Of a stretch of 64,000 nucleotides of DNA, positions 42,164 to 54,125 are shown in pieces; position 1 is the first letter of the stretch; every line of letters begins with the position of its first letter. Under the pieces are notes generated by a model. That model saw only the letters and a list, made by a program, of their open reading frames with translations. It ran no database searches and had not been told where the DNA came from. The translations under genes and the position numbers were made by a program. The stretch is taken from NCBI GenBank assembly GCA_026419775.2, contig JAOPGA020000879.1:1-64000 (forward strand), given 5' to 3'. Source of the stretch: Acrasis kona. Its lineage: Eukaryota > Heterolobosea > Eutetramitea > Acrasida > Acrasidae.

Positions 42164-42967
42164 GAAGTATGAAGATTATGCACAAAAAATACAGCATTTT
42201 TAAACTCATAACGGTGTTATAGAAACGCCGCAATCTGTTAATAGAATGACGTGTTGACATGATGTATTAAACCTGGGGATCCCATCCGTACCACAATTTT
42301 CGAGTAAACCCGCTGATTTCGACAACCCTGCCGCTACGGAGTTGCCATGCAAAAATTTAAAAGGTGTTTTTGTTGCCACTTTATCAACAGAAAAACAGTA
42401 GACGCTATCACCTTGTATGTAGTTTTTAATGTGAAGGAGTTCCCGTTACATTGAATAATCCGTCGACTACTAGCGTCTAGCATTATGGTATTATTTTTGG
42501 TTATGTGTGTTTCTTTTATTGATTTATTTTGTATATGTTTGAAAAATTATTTGCGCCACTCTATATCTTCTATATCTGTGGTACCTGCTAGCTCTCTTAC
42601 ATCGAATCTAATCTTCTATAAATTCTTATCGGTATTATGGAAGTCGTAGTTGTACACTATTGCGCGTTGTGACCTTGATGACTCCTTCATTATTAATTTT
42701 GGTGTTACTTTGGATGTTTCTTGTAATGTATACAAAGGCAATCAACTGAAAATCAAACCACACCCGATTCCGCTGTGCTACTATTACAGTCCCTAAAATG
42801 AAAGTAGGCATTTTTGCGATGTACAGTATTATTTGGTAATAGCGCCAGTGTGATAACAAACTTCGTTGGGATGCGGAAGCAAGATTATCGATATGGAGTT
42901 AAAGGAACATCTTTAACAATCAAAACTTTCAATTAGCAATAGACGGTGTTAACAATATTTGTTATTT

Positions 42968-43043
42968 TACTTCAGGTACTTCTGATACAGCACTGGTCAG
43001 AGAGATACCTCGGCGGTACTTCAGGTACTTCTGATACAGCACT
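42968..43043. repeat. 27-bp direct repeat, period 49
   Basis: The 27-mer that begins TACTTCAGGTACTTCTGATA occurs at 42968-42994 and again at 43017-43043, separated by 22 bp. It is a local duplication in non-coding sequence of unknown role. Confidence 0.85.
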
Positions 43044-43752
43044 CTGAGATCTCCTTGTTTAATGCTGGCTCTAATGTCCATGCTCAATTGATCGCTACTT
43101 AACATTTGTTGTGTACCTACCTTTCGTTGTTTGTCAGGACTACCTGCCAAATCATAATCACGAGATGTGAGAATGATGAGACTCGTCACAGCAAGTATGA
43201 TTGTTCCCAATCTTCAGTTTTCTTGTGTGTGTTCAATAACGTCACCAGCTGCCATTTCCTTTGGCTTGTTTCGAGCCCAATACACTGATCCTTGATATGT
43301 TCGTTCTTGTGACAGATGCACTGCCATCAACTCCAGGCTGACCTGTCTTGACCTTTACTGCTCTTGTTTGTTAATCAAGTACGCAACGCAACTTGCGTCG
43401 AATGAGTCATTGTATACTGTTGAATCAGTGTCTTTCAATTCTGATACAGTATCAACTAGAGTGGATCTATTTTTAAGAACGCTAAAACTGTTAAACGAAA
43501 AACAAAATCGTAGAGGAGATCAAAGATTTAATCGTTGCTAATATGAACCAAAGGTAAATTTGTTTGAAGCTGAAGCCAACTATTGTACGAAGAAGTCAGT
43601 AAATTAAATTTTTGAAGAAATTCAAGTTGTTACAGTAGCGACACGAATGTTAAAAATCACGAAAATTTGTGAACCAAATAAATTTGTGAACCGATTTGCA
43701 ACACCTCTGTACAATAATATACTTAATTTGATATAAAAATGATGGTGTGAAG

Positions 43753-45685
43753 ATGAATGCCACAGCGTCTATGAATTACTTCGATCCATCGAGTTTGTTG
43801 AAAAATACAGCTAACAATGGTGTTTCCACGTATGCCGGAGTTCCGCATGGTCACAGTCAACGTTATTACAATTTTGGTAAGCAACTGTTGGTCGGCCGAG
43901 CCAAATAGTACATTGCATGGATACTCAACAAATACATGATGGGGAAGTATCACCAACAGAATTTAATGGAATAGTGTCCCGACCAAGCGTTTTGAGTCAA
44001 TTATCAGAAGACGAACAATCTGATGATGAATACTTCGAGGTAGATGATGTGATAAGTCCAACCGAGGGTGGACCAATTGGTGATGTTGTTAACGTAGACC
44101 CTGTAAACAAAACCGACGAGGAAATTCTCCAGGACTTTGTTGTCAAAGATTTAGATACTGGCAACGTATCGACTCTATATCAGGCAGACACTACTTTAAA
44201 TCCTATATACGAGCATATTGTTCGTAAAGTTAAAGATTATAACGATCCAACTTCTCCGAACAGTAGCGTAACCAGCCCCACTTTCACTCCGCCGCAAACC
44301 AAAACCACGAGATCGCACTCTATTGCTGAACTCCACAAAAGCAATTTTTTAGTAAATTTTCAAGAAAAAGAAGCACCTCAGCAACAAATACAGAGTCACA
44401 AAAAGATGAAGTAACCGCCTCGAATCAAACTGAAGAGCCAGAAGAGGAAGAGACACACGATGACAGCTACATTAAAGTTACAGCAACAAAGAAGAGGCTC
44501 AAACAATTTAGCAAGTTAAAAAAGGTCCAAGTCATAAATGCACATGCCGGCGCTATATGGGTTATGAAGTTCAACAGAAGCGGCCAGTATCTAGCCACAG
44601 GTGGTCAGGATGGTTATGTAATTATTTGGAAAATGAACAGAAAAAGAAGAAGCAGCAAGCCGCCTCCACCTGTATCAACCGACACTCCGTTGGACGAACT
44701 GGACGGCGTGCAACAAATAAACACTGATCCCGACACTTCCACATCACCCACGTCAAACCGCGGACTTTTTATTGTAGAAGCGCCTTATAGAAAATTCTTG
44801 AATGGTCAGAGTGGTGACGTGTTGGACCTTGACTGGTCGAAGAGTAATTTCCTAATCACATCAAGCATGGACAAGAGAGTCAGAGTTTGGCATGCGACGC
44901 GTGAAGAGTGCTTGGTTACTTTTCTACATTCCGAAATTGTGACCGGAGTTCAGTTCCACCCAACAAACGAAACATTGTTCATCACTGGAAGCTTTGACGA
45001 AAAATTAAGACTATTCAACCTAAGACAAAAAGCACTTTTATTCTTTGCCGATACAAAATACATGTTGACAACTGTTGGTTTCAGGTAAGGTTACATATTC
45101 TTCATGATGCTAATATGTGGCAGTGGGTGTGGAAAGATTGCAATGGCCGGAACTTTCGACGGAAAATGCTTATTCTATCAGATCGGACCCACAGGAATGA
45201 AAAAAAAGACTCAGATTGACGTTAGAAGCAGAAGAGGAAAAAATAAGGGACGCAAAGTGACTGGAATAGTGTTGACTCCCGACCAGTCTCAGGTATTGGT
45301 CACCACAAATGATTCCAGAGTTCGATTGTATTCATTACACGATTATTCGGAGAACTGTAAATACTCTGGTCTTGACAACCAATCCAGTCACATTCGTGCT
45401 ACTTTTGACCATTCTGGAAAGATGATTATATCTGGAAGCGAAGATCATCACGTTTACTTGTGGAACGTAATGAGCGAGGCTAGAACGGAAGGAAAGAACA
45501 GAGTGACCAGCTATGAGAGCTTTTGCGATCATGACAGCATAGTTACGAATGCATTGTTTATGAACGCCGTTGATGACGACAGCGATAATATGAATGGAAG
45601 AGTGATTGTGACGGGTGACTTTAGGGGAGAGTTGAGAGTGTATGAGAACTTTGGTGATCCACAACCAGTAAAATATCATATTTAA
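43753..45685 (+). CDS. WDR44: WDR44-like WD40 protein (Rab11-effector family)
   Basis: Proposed exons are 43753-43876, 43909-44351, 44396-45084 and 45124-45685, giving 605 aa. Introns are 32, 44 and 39 nt. The N-terminal 200 residues are acidic and disordered. A short SYIKVTATKKRLKQFSKLKK precedes the propeller, as in WDR44. Propeller blades include IWVMKFNRSGQYLATGGQD, GQSGDVLDLDWSKSNFL, SSMDKRVRVWHATREECLV, TIDVRSRRGKNKGRKVTGI-like KKKTQIDVRSRRGKNKGRK, VLVTTNDSRVRLYSL and IISGSEDHHVYLWNV. Mammalian WDR44 (rabphilin-11) binds Rab11 and acts in recycling-endosome and cilium traffic. The second intron has an unusual GAG acceptor, so a frame slip in 44,352-44,395 is the alternative explanation. 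Confidence 0.82.
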
Positions 45686-45713
45686 TTGTAATCGTCTTTT
45701 TTGTTTTTTTTAC

Positions 45714-46616
45714 ATGTTGTTGCGGAGGGTTAGTGCAATATCATGTGGGAGGTGTTATGGAATCTTGCATGATTTGGGATTGTTTCGTAAGGAAACAAGG
45801 ATAGTGCCACCATCCAGTTCGGACGAGGAAGGTGAAACATTTGTGGATTATAGAGAAAAATTCAACCAAACAGACTTCACGCAAGATAAAAGGTATATTA
45901 TCGCTTGTCCATACAAAGTTTGAACCATTAACAGGCAAGTGGAAAATGTGACATTATCACCCAATATCGAAGGGAAATTATTTACTGCACTCCCAGTAGT
46001 TATACCGGCTTCTGATTCGCTACAATTTCCTCACTTTGGTGATTCAAGAACATTAAGGGGTGTAAACGTGAACATACCGCAGTACGTTACACAAAATCGT
46101 ATAAAAGCAACCTTGGTCATCTTGCGTTACTCTGCTATTGGCGCAGTATGTTTCATTTTACTCAATTTTAAACCTTCTTAGCCACACGCAGATAAATGGA
46201 CGGAGATCTTTCTTAAAAAATTCCCAACAGCCACAGGGATAATAAAATCAGATGGAACATCCAACGGAACGGATTCTGACGAAGAAATGAACTTTCCACC
46301 CGGACAAAAAGGAGTTCAAATACTCGATGTACATGCCGTCGAACAACTCTCCATACATGTAGTAAGAGCAATTATAGATCGGTTCATTCGCAGAAATACA
46401 CCTGAACATCGAAGATCACATACAGTTACAACGTATAAACCAAACTCCGTAATAGGTAACTACAAGCAGGTGTTGAACATTAGTGACCTTCAAACATGCT
46501 ATGTGTTTTTATTAGATAAAAAGGCAAGAGTTCGATGGAGGGCTGTGGGATACCCGACAGAAACAGAAGGAGAAATGTTATTGCAATTAGCTAGTAAAAT
46601 GATTTCTTCGTCTTGA
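45714..46616 (+). CDS. ATP10: ATP10-like mitochondrial ATP synthase assembly factor
   Basis: Three exons (45714-45892, 45935-46145, 46182-46616; introns 42 and 36 nt) give 274 aa with consistent phases. The N-terminus (MLLRRVSAISCGRCYG) is basic and amphipathic, like a mitochondrial presequence. The C-terminal half carries the thioredoxin-like ATP10 fold: ATLVILRYSAIGAPHADKW, NYKQVLNISDLQTCYVFLLD and KKARVRWRAVGYPTETE. In yeast, Atp10 chaperones subunit 6 into the Fo sector of ATP synthase in the inner membrane. The family is fairly divergent, so assignment rests on the end pattern (CYVFLLDxxxRxRWxxxG). It begins 29 bp after the WDR44-like stop on the same strand. Confidence 0.7.
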
Positions 46617-46814
46617 GTCATGTGTTGTTTTGTATAAAATTTCTTCTTTGGATGTTTGCTTGAGAAGTTGTAACGCTCATTTCTGATCCTATTCATGATA
46701 AAGACTGCAATCAATTTCTGTTCGTCACAACGATCGAAGGTTCTTTGCTTCAATCAGAACAAAGTTTTGGTCTGCTTTACAAAACAATTAATCCATCGTT
46801 CACTGGAAGAAGAA

Positions 46815-47817
46815 ATGGTTGGCAAAAGGAAGGCTGAGGCAGAAGGATCAGGAGATAAAAAGGTCAAGGTTGATCGTGAGCATCCTTATGATGAGGATAG
46901 TGAATATAAGCTCGTCAGTTGGAATGTGAATGGATACAAAGCTTTTTGGGGGAAAGAATCTGGAAAATACTTGAAAGATTTGGTTGCGAAGGTAGGCAAG
47001 TTCAGAACGGCAGTAGCTAAACACTTCTTAGGAAAGCCCTTCCATCATTGGATTACAGGAAACAAAATTGCAAAAGAAGTTAGAGGGCACGTACGAAGAC
47101 ATTTTGCCCGGTTATGTATCGCACTTTAACAGTTGTACAGCCAAGAATGGATACTCTGGAACAGCGGTCTACATTAAAAATTCAATAAAGCCAATAGCCG
47201 TGACATTTGGTATGGGTATAGAAAAGCACGATACAGAGGGACGTAACATTACAGTAGAACTACCAGAGTACTATTTTGTTGTTTCTTACGGTAAATTAAA
47301 CAAAAAAAGTTCCTTTTTAACGAAAATGTAGTTCCCAACAGTGGTTCAAAGCTTGAGAGACTTGATTACCGTACTGAAGAATGGGACGTAGACATGTTCA
47401 AGTACCTTAACACCCTTCAGGAAAAGAAGCCAGTCATTTGGACTGGTGACTTGAATGTTGCAATTCTAGATATTGATGTACACAACCCGAAGGGTAATAA
47501 GAACACTGCTGGATTCACAGATCAAGAAAGGAATAGTTTCAGAAAATTAATTGACGAACACAAATACATTGACTCCTTCAGACACTTCCAAAAAGATGTC
47601 AAGAACTGTTACACTTACTGGGTAAGTCACACATTACATCAAGTATAACATAATTTTTCAGGGATACAGAATGAACATGAGAGAAAAAGATAAGGGTTGG
47701 AGATTAGACTACTTTATGACTTCAGAGAGTTTGAAGGACAAGTTGAAGGATTCGTACATTTTAAAATCATACTTGGGGTCCGATCACTGTCCATTAGGAT
47801 TAATTATCAAGAAATAA
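46815..47817 (+). CDS. APEX1: AP endonuclease, ExoIII/APE1 family
   Basis: Four exons (46815-46991, 47032-47290, 47332-47621, 47662-47817; introns 40, 41 and 40 nt) give 293 aa. Catalytic motifs are complete: KLVSWNVNGYKAFW (Asn), SIIGLQETKLQ (Glu), VIWTGDLNVAILDIDVHNP (Asp, Asn), GWRLDYFMTSESL (Asp) and SYLGSDHCPLGLII (Asp-His). GYSGTAVYIKNSIKPI and GIEKHDTEGRNITVELPEYY are typical APE1. It cleaves 5' of abasic sites in base-excision repair. A basic KRKAEAEGSGDKKVK leader looks nuclear. An in-frame ATG at 46695 would add 40 residues beginning MIKTAINFCSSQRSKVLCF, resembling a mitochondrial presequence, so two start sites could give dual targeting. Confidence 0.93.
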
Positions 47818-47858
47818 AGTTACATCTTTATAATAGAACTGTTTATAAAATACAAAAT

Positions 47859-49073
47859 TCATTTCGAAGTTTCATCAATGTTAGTAACAGATTTTGCTGC
47901 TATCAGCGACAACAATGCAGCAACGTAATAAACTAAGCTAGGCATTGGGACTGTTGTGTTTTCCGAAGTGGTGTAGCTGTACAAATTTAAGAATAAAAGT
48001 GATGACAACATTCTACTTGTTAGTGCTATGGTTGACAAACCACCCTGCAATGTTCCTTGATCTTCATTAACTTGTTTCGACATGATCCCATTGAGAATTG
48101 GATCAACCATAACACCCAAAGAATAAAATAATAGTGAGGCGAACACCAAATAGTCAGTTTTGAAAGATGCCATCATAATACAAAACAAAGCATAAATGGA
48201 CAAACAAACCGAAGCACAAAACACATCTCCATATTTCTGTAGCACTCTAGGTAACACCAAACCCTGAACAAGAACATTTGTCAAACCCATTACCGACATG
48301 TACAATCCATTTTTCTTTTCATCAAAGCCATAAACATGAGTAGAATACATAGGAAAAAGATTCAAAAACCCTTGATATGACAAACCACCAACAAAAACAA
48401 CAATAGACCAAGATTTTAATGACTGATTAGAAAATAATTTTAACACGCATCTTATAGGGTTTAGAGATGAAAGAGTTATAGAAGGTGTTTTTTCGGCAAT
48501 AATCTTTAATTTTGTCTCTGGTATACGAATGGCACAGAATAGCAGTGCTAGGACATTTGCTACCAAAGCGTACGTAAAAGTGCTGTCAAAGTTCAAGATG
48601 GAAGACAAGTAGGATCCCAATGAGAACCCTATTCCAAAAGGAACGCCAACACTCAAAGCAAAATTTGATCCTCTTTTGTCGTGAGGTGAGGAGTCTGCTA
48701 CTTGTGTGGCACATGTTTGAAATAAATTTCCGCAAAGTCCCAAAACGACCTGAGCAGCAACCATCCAATAAATACTCCGGTTGTTGCAACATGCGATCAG
48801 GCAAATTGAAGATGAAGTAATAAAGAACATTTGTGTAATCATGATTGGTCGTCTTCCAATTATATCTGTTAGTAATCCATATGTGGGGCTTAATAAAAGT
48901 TGTAGCATTAATACTACCGTCATCAGGTTTCCAAATGCTGTGGATGATCTCGATACGTCGTTATCGTATATAGAGTTCACGAGAAGTGCTTGAGAGGTTG
49001 TTATGGATCCTATAGACGAAGAGCACAGCATTACGAATACTCCCATGTCAATCAATCGAAGGTTGTGATCCAT
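47859..49073 (-). CDS. Major facilitator superfamily transporter
   Basis: This is a single exon of 404 codons. Start chosen at the ATG at 49071-49073 (MDHNLRLIDMGVFVML); the frame above it lacks an ATG. The hydrophobicity pattern fits 12 membrane helices in two halves with a central loop (ETKLKIIAEKTPSITLSS). Signature motif A lies between TM2 and TM3 (PTYGLLTDIIGRRPIMI). HDKRGSNFALSVGVPFGIGF resembles the TM5 region of drug/tetracycline-type (TetA/HIAT1-like) MFS proteins. The substrate is not readable. Length is normal for the family. Confidence 0.88.
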   Translation of the reverse strand: MDHNLRLIDMGVFVMLCSSSIGSITTSQALLVNSIYDNDVSRSSTAFGNLMTVVLMLQLLLSPTYGLLTDIIGRRPIMITQMFFITSSSICLIACCNNRSIYWMVAAQVVLGLCGNLFQTCATQVADSSPHDKRGSNFALSVGVPFGIGFSLGSYLSSILNFDSTFTYALVANVLALLFCAIRIPETKLKIIAEKTPSITLSSLNPIRCVLKLFSNQSLKSWSIVVFVGGLSYQGFLNLFPMYSTHVYGFDEKKNGLYMSVMGLTNVLVQGLVLPRVLQKYGDVFCASVCLSIYALFCIMMASFKTDYLVFASLLFYSLGVMVDPILNGIMSKQVNEDQGTLQGGLSTIALTSRMLSSLLFLNLYSYTTSENTTVPMPSLVYYVAALLSLIAAKSVTNIDETSK

Positions 49074-49316
49074 TGTTTGCTTCCTGTTACAATCAACCAA
49101 TGTTTATTGTTGGTTAAGTTGGATCCAATTTACGTAGCGACGTTAAAATATCATGTATCACCCCAATACATAGATTACAGATTCGGTGAACAATGAATTC
49201 TATGTGTGTGTGAATAGAAACATGAATGATTTAAGATTTTTTAATGTTGGAAGAATTCATAGCCAGCACAACTCATGCATCCCAAGTTGACTAGACAACC
49301 ATTAATGTAATGTGTA

Positions 49317-52300
49317 TTATTTATTAAAGTGTAGAAGGAATGTATCTATAGCTTCCCTTTTTACTGTTTTCCATTCTTTTTGAATTGCATTTTGATTAAC
49401 TAGCTGTGTGACAGGATCTTGTTTGTTCAAATCAACAACAGATAACAAGCCTAAATCCCTTGTCCTCTTTGAAATCTCGCACAAAGACTTTACAAAACAC
49501 AACTTTTTGTCCTGCTCCTCCATCCTAGTTTTATAAGGTTGTTTACCTAGTATTCTTGACGCTGCAATCTCATTCTGCCTAGCTTTCTCTTCAAACTGCT
49601 TGCGTGTAATCAATTGTACAGTTGACTTTATAAACTCCAACTCGCTCTTATCGACATAATCTAATTTGTGTTGTGATCGGAAATTTGATTCGTAGTGTTT
49701 CACTTCTTTTTCGAACAAGGGAGAGGTAACATCGCTCATCTTCGGTGATGTTGAAGATTTATTCAATTTGTCCCTCAAGTCTTTATTTTGCAGTTCGATT
49801 TCGGCAAAATCTGCATGTAGGGATTCAATTGCCTCTTTGTAAGTTTGTTCATTTTGTTTTAATTTTTCAATCTCCTTCTTTAATAGTTCTGCCTGTTCAA
49901 CCTCTTTTTGTAATAATTGATTTTGATGATTTTGAAATTGTCAAATCTGACAATTCTTTTTCAAGCCCAAAGCATTTATCGGTAATTTGCTCGAGATTTT
50001 TCTGCGAGTCCTTGTATTTTTCAGAAATTTCAGAAACATTCATTTCTAATTCTTTTAATTTTGGAACTAATTTAATGATGTGATGATGACTCTTGCCTTA
50101 CAATCAGAGCTCTTTCACTCATAATTTGGTCAACATCTACCAATTCTTGATTGTGGCCCGTGGAAATGATCTCTTCGCAAACATCAGAAATATTTTTACT
50201 TATACTCTGTGATAAATCAGATGGTATCATGTCAACATCAGGAGACTCTTTGAATGATGCAATCATTTGCTCTGTCTGGTCATCGCCTATATCCAAGACA
50301 GTACAATAACAAGAAAAAGTGTCATTTAAAGAATTAAGCGATTCCAACGACACACACACAACAAAACCAACATTTTCTTTTTTGTAAACAATATCCCTCA
50401 AAGTTGTCAATGTCTCATCAAGAAGTCCCATTTTGACCTCCTGTAGTAGATTTATCATGCAAGACAATTTATTTGTTGTAATTTTATGACACAAAAAGGC
50501 AAACATGATCCATTCATGTACAAAAAACTTGTTTTTGTGGGTAACTTGGACATCTTCATAATCAACAAGCACACGGTTAAATTTTTTATAATATTGAAGC
50601 AGTTGGGTATGTTCTTCTTTTGATTGCTTCATGACAGCATAAATGTTTTTGATATCATATGCTTTTGTGTTTTTTACTAAAAGTGAAATGAATAATAACA
50701 AAAAGTCATTTCTTACTTTTTTCATCCAAGTAATTCAAAATCTCATCGCTCACAATATGCATCTGCACCATATCTTCACTTACTGAATTTAAAATATTCA
50801 TTACTGATTTGATTAAATAACGATATGCTCCCCATGATGTTGTGTTAATATGACCACTAAGACTGGATATCTTTAATAGATAAGGTTTCATATGAGATAT
50901 AAAAGTAAGCTCTTTCAAATCTTGTTGCTTAATTGCATCCATGATTTTATCAATATACATTTCACAGGACAATAGCTCGCTCAAGAATCTTCCACATTTT
51001 AAGAACTTTGTAGATGATGTGGTATTTGCATGTTGAAAGATTTTTAGTAAAAATGAACCTAAGCACAACAAGCTATTAGTCTTTTAAAGAGTAACATGAT
51101 GAAATAAAAATAAAAAACTTACATAAACCTGAGCAAATTGCTGATTCTTATCATTTTTTTGATTTTCTGGTTGTACAAGAGTGTTGTTATTGTCATCTTT
51201 ATCATCATCATCCATTGAGAATTTGTATTCTCCACCAATAATGCTTGATATCATCTCAAATTTATTAATCATGCTTTGTAAGGTTGCATATGATTTGAGA
51301 GCCCTTACATCCTCCTCAACAACATTTTCAGGTATCAATCGCTCTACAGCCTGCACACAATATCGGTCAATAATTCTAGAGTTGACCTCTCTCAACTCCA
51401 ACTCCCATACTTGAGCTTTTGCATTCTTTAACTTGTTTTGTACTTTGTGATACATGTGCATTAATTTTGATGTCTTTTCCCTCATTGAATCAGCGGCCTC
51501 TACTTCTCCTGATTGAGAGGCGCGTACATTTTGTATTTCTTGATTGAGTTGGGTACACTTTGCCCTAAAGTTATTAATTGCTTTTTCTTTTGCTGCAATT
51601 GCTTCTCTTTGTACTTGTTCATTTTGTTTGAAAGCTAATAACTCTTCGTCCTTTTTTTCTATTGACCGTTAGTGATTTTTGGTGATGATCTTGTTCATAC
51701 CGACTTCGAATTTTAAAAGAGTAATTTCTTCTTCGTTGAATGCTTGGAGTTGATCGGAATAGTCTTTGAGTTCTTCCGACGCCTTCAATCGGTCATTTAA
51801 TTCTTCTAATTCTTCCGTTAATTGCAAGTTCTTTGAGGATAACTTTTCAATCACATCTTCTGATTCCTCTGCTAATTGAAGTTGTTCCAATAAAATTCCG
51901 ACCTGCTCCTCGAAGTCTTCGATTTTTTGTTTGTATCCCTCAATCTGGTTGTTTTCAGACTCCAATGCTGCTATTTTTAGTTTGTAGCTCTCGACATCTT
52001 TTTCGGAAGCATCCTTCAACCGAAATAGCGCTTCTTTGAGCTTTACGTTTTCTATTGTTTGAGGTTGGTCGGTTGACCCACCCTCTAGCTGCTCAATTTT
52101 CTCTTGAAGTAGTTTTAGCGACTCCTCTGCATACTCTTTATCAAGAACCGCGGTCTCCTACAAAAAAGGTTATTTCATTTTGAAGAATTCGTTACCAGCG
52201 TAATTTGAATGTCGAAGATTCTTTCTTCATGTTCCGATTTTATGCTGGAAATTGTCCTCTCTGCTTCTTGTATCTGCTCATATGATTTTGCCAATCTATC

Positions 52301-52684
52301 CTGAAGTTCTCGAATATCTGTTGGAAAATCACTAAGCGGGGTGATTACAACTGGTGACTTGGGTTTGTCAACTGCGCCAACTGTGGGTTCTGGTTCCTCT
52401 CCGAAGGTGTTACCACCATCAACGAAAGTGGGTGTCTTAAAAGAATAACTTGGGGTGAGCAACTGCCAACTAGGTGATTCTAGAGGTGTGCTAGGTGGTT
52501 CGATTAACGTTTCCTTTACCTTGTCTTTCCTATTTTTAATTCTTTTTTGATTATCCATTAATGCTTGCATCTTTGCCTTTAAACTGATTTTTGTAGATGC
52601 ATTTTTATTAGTAGGCACTTCTAGAGTGTCTTTCTCGGCTGTTTCATTAATATTGAGCTTTAGGGATTCAGTGTTGTTTGGCAT
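49317..52684 (-). CDS. Dynactin p150Glued-like coiled-coil protein lacking a CAP-Gly domain
   Basis: Minus-strand exons are 52684-52196, 52157-51701, 51658-51123, 51072-50717, 50676-50102 and 50066-49317, about 1,050 aa. Residues 1-160 are Pro/Ser/Thr-rich (no CAP-Gly). A long coiled coil follows (IAALESENNQIEGYKQKIED). Then comes a dynactin-domain-like region (KAQVWELELREVNSRIIDRY; PENVVEEDVRALKSYATLQS; FLSELLSCEMYIDKIMDAI). A second coiled coil (LLQKEVEQAELLKKEIEKLK) and a globular tail end the protein. In other eukaryotes p150 links dynein to cargo and microtubules. The first two introns and the 50677-50716 intron splice in phase. The junctions at 51,073-51,122 and 50,067-50,101 do not keep frame, and another slip lies near 49,936-49,945. 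This suggests assembly indels or early decay. The start is 35 bp from the divergent RCC1 gene. Confidence 0.6.
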
Positions 52685-52719
52685 CTTGAAGTCGACGATT
52701 CCATTACAATTTTTTTTGA

Positions 52720-53941
52720 ATGTTTTATCAAGTTTTGGGTGAAAGCACAAGGCATGTTCGCGCTCGCGATGATCTGTTCTCACGACCAAGCGAGGTTGTA
52801 AACTGGGGTTCACCAAGAACCCAAGGCCGATACACTGGAGAACAGGAGGATATCGAAAGTGGTGAACGTATATCAAGATGTCGTGCTCTTGAAGGCATAT
52901 CTGACTTAGCTATAACACAAGAGGATGTAATTATAACATTATCAAGAAACGGCTCTATAGGTTATGTTGCAAAATCATCCCATGCAATACGTTGGATTCA
53001 AGACGAAGAAGCGGATAATTATAAATTTATCAAAGTTATTGGTTCTGGTCTAGCACTAACAGGTACTCAGATGACATTTTACATTAATAACCATTAGAAT
53101 GTGGAAAAGTAGCAACAATAAACAACTCGCACATCGTCATACTTCCCATTAAACACAAAATTAAAGACATTGCATCTGGATCAAACCATTTCTACGCCAT
53201 CACTGGTAAGTGAAACCCTCTTGTTTGAAATGCTGACTCATCTAGATGACAACCGCATACTAGCGTGGGGAGAAAATCAAACTGGACAATGCGGTCTTGG
53301 CGACAGAAGAAACAAACCATCGCCTGAGGAAATTAAATTGTTTCGTGGTGAGGTTGTTTTCATTGCTCCTGGATCCAACCATACATTAGCCCTTAAAAAT
53401 AACCAAGTTTATTCTTGGGGCATGGATTCGCATGGACAACTTGGACAAGGCTACACTGATGGTTTGGCTGTCCCGATGCTAATAAAGAGAATAAAGGATG
53501 TAGATGTTATTGAAATTGCCGCTGGCAAATCTCACTCATTAGCACTTTCCAGTTCTGGTGTTGTTTACGCTTGGGGCGATACTGGAATGGGACATGTATC
53601 GAATTCTTCTGGATTTGTAGTAGATGGTCTATCGCTCTATAAAATTGTACATATCTTTAGTGGTTATTTGTCCGGACACACTTTTTGCTCAAAGCGATCG
53701 TGGTGATATGCTGTGTTTTGGTCTCAACCACACTGGACAATGCGACGCTCGGCCTCGAAATTTCTTCTCCGTTACAACACCAAAAAAAATTGATTTTGTA
53801 AGGAGCAGGTTCAAGTTTAAATTAATTTTATGTTCTACTGAAACTTTTGCCTTGAGTATAGAAAATACAGAGAGTACATATGCATTGCTACACAACAACA
53901 AGTCCTTTACAGACGTCGTCATTTGTACGAATCAAGATTGA
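52720..53941 (+). CDS. RCC1-repeat (regulator of chromosome condensation-like) propeller protein
   Basis: Exons are 52720-53062, 53098-53205 and 53246-53941; introns are 35 and 40 nt. RCC1 blades are clear: ITDDNRILAWGENQTGQCGL, IAPGSNHTLALKNNQVYSWG, MDSHGQLGQGYTDGLAVP, EIAAGKSHSLALSSSGVVYA and RGDMLCFGLNHTGQCDA. The last exon slips one frame at a run of five T (53682-53686) between HIFSGYLSGHTF and AQSDRGD. It ends SFTDVVICTNQD, which resembles the opening of a BTB domain as in RCC1-BTB proteins, so a BTB may have been lost or lie in an unrecognised exon (53,942-54,125). RCC1 propellers act as GEFs or scaffolds; the partner here is unknown. Confidence 0.75.
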
Positions 53942-54125
53942 GTCATGGAAATCAGGCTTTGTTTGTTGAACAACACTCCTGTGAACAATACAAGACAATT
54001 CCGGAACATTAAAAAATTATCCTGTAAAAGTAGTTATTTATTGTTAACGATCTATTTGCGGACATTTCAAAAGTCATTTTTTCATCTTTGTCAAAGTACC
54101 AATCAGAGGTTCGAAGAGGTCGGCC

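Larger units (their letters stand above)
42042..43752. other. 1.7 kb without a recognised gene, downstream of the transposase
   Basis: No supported gene is seen. The stretch contains a pol III box-like segment at 42113-42163 and a duplicated 27-mer at 42968-43043, listed separately. Part may be the 3' non-coding end of the hAT-like element. The last 100 bp are the promoter of the WDR44-like gene. Confidence 0.5.

Noticed and set aside
42113-42190. tRNA-Ser/Leu gene
   Set aside because: A-box only; no acceptor or T-stem pairing could be found, so kept only as a weak pol III-like segment.
38560-42300. Terminal inverted repeats and 8-bp target duplication of the hAT element
   Set aside because: I compared the flanks by eye and found no convincing match; not claimed.
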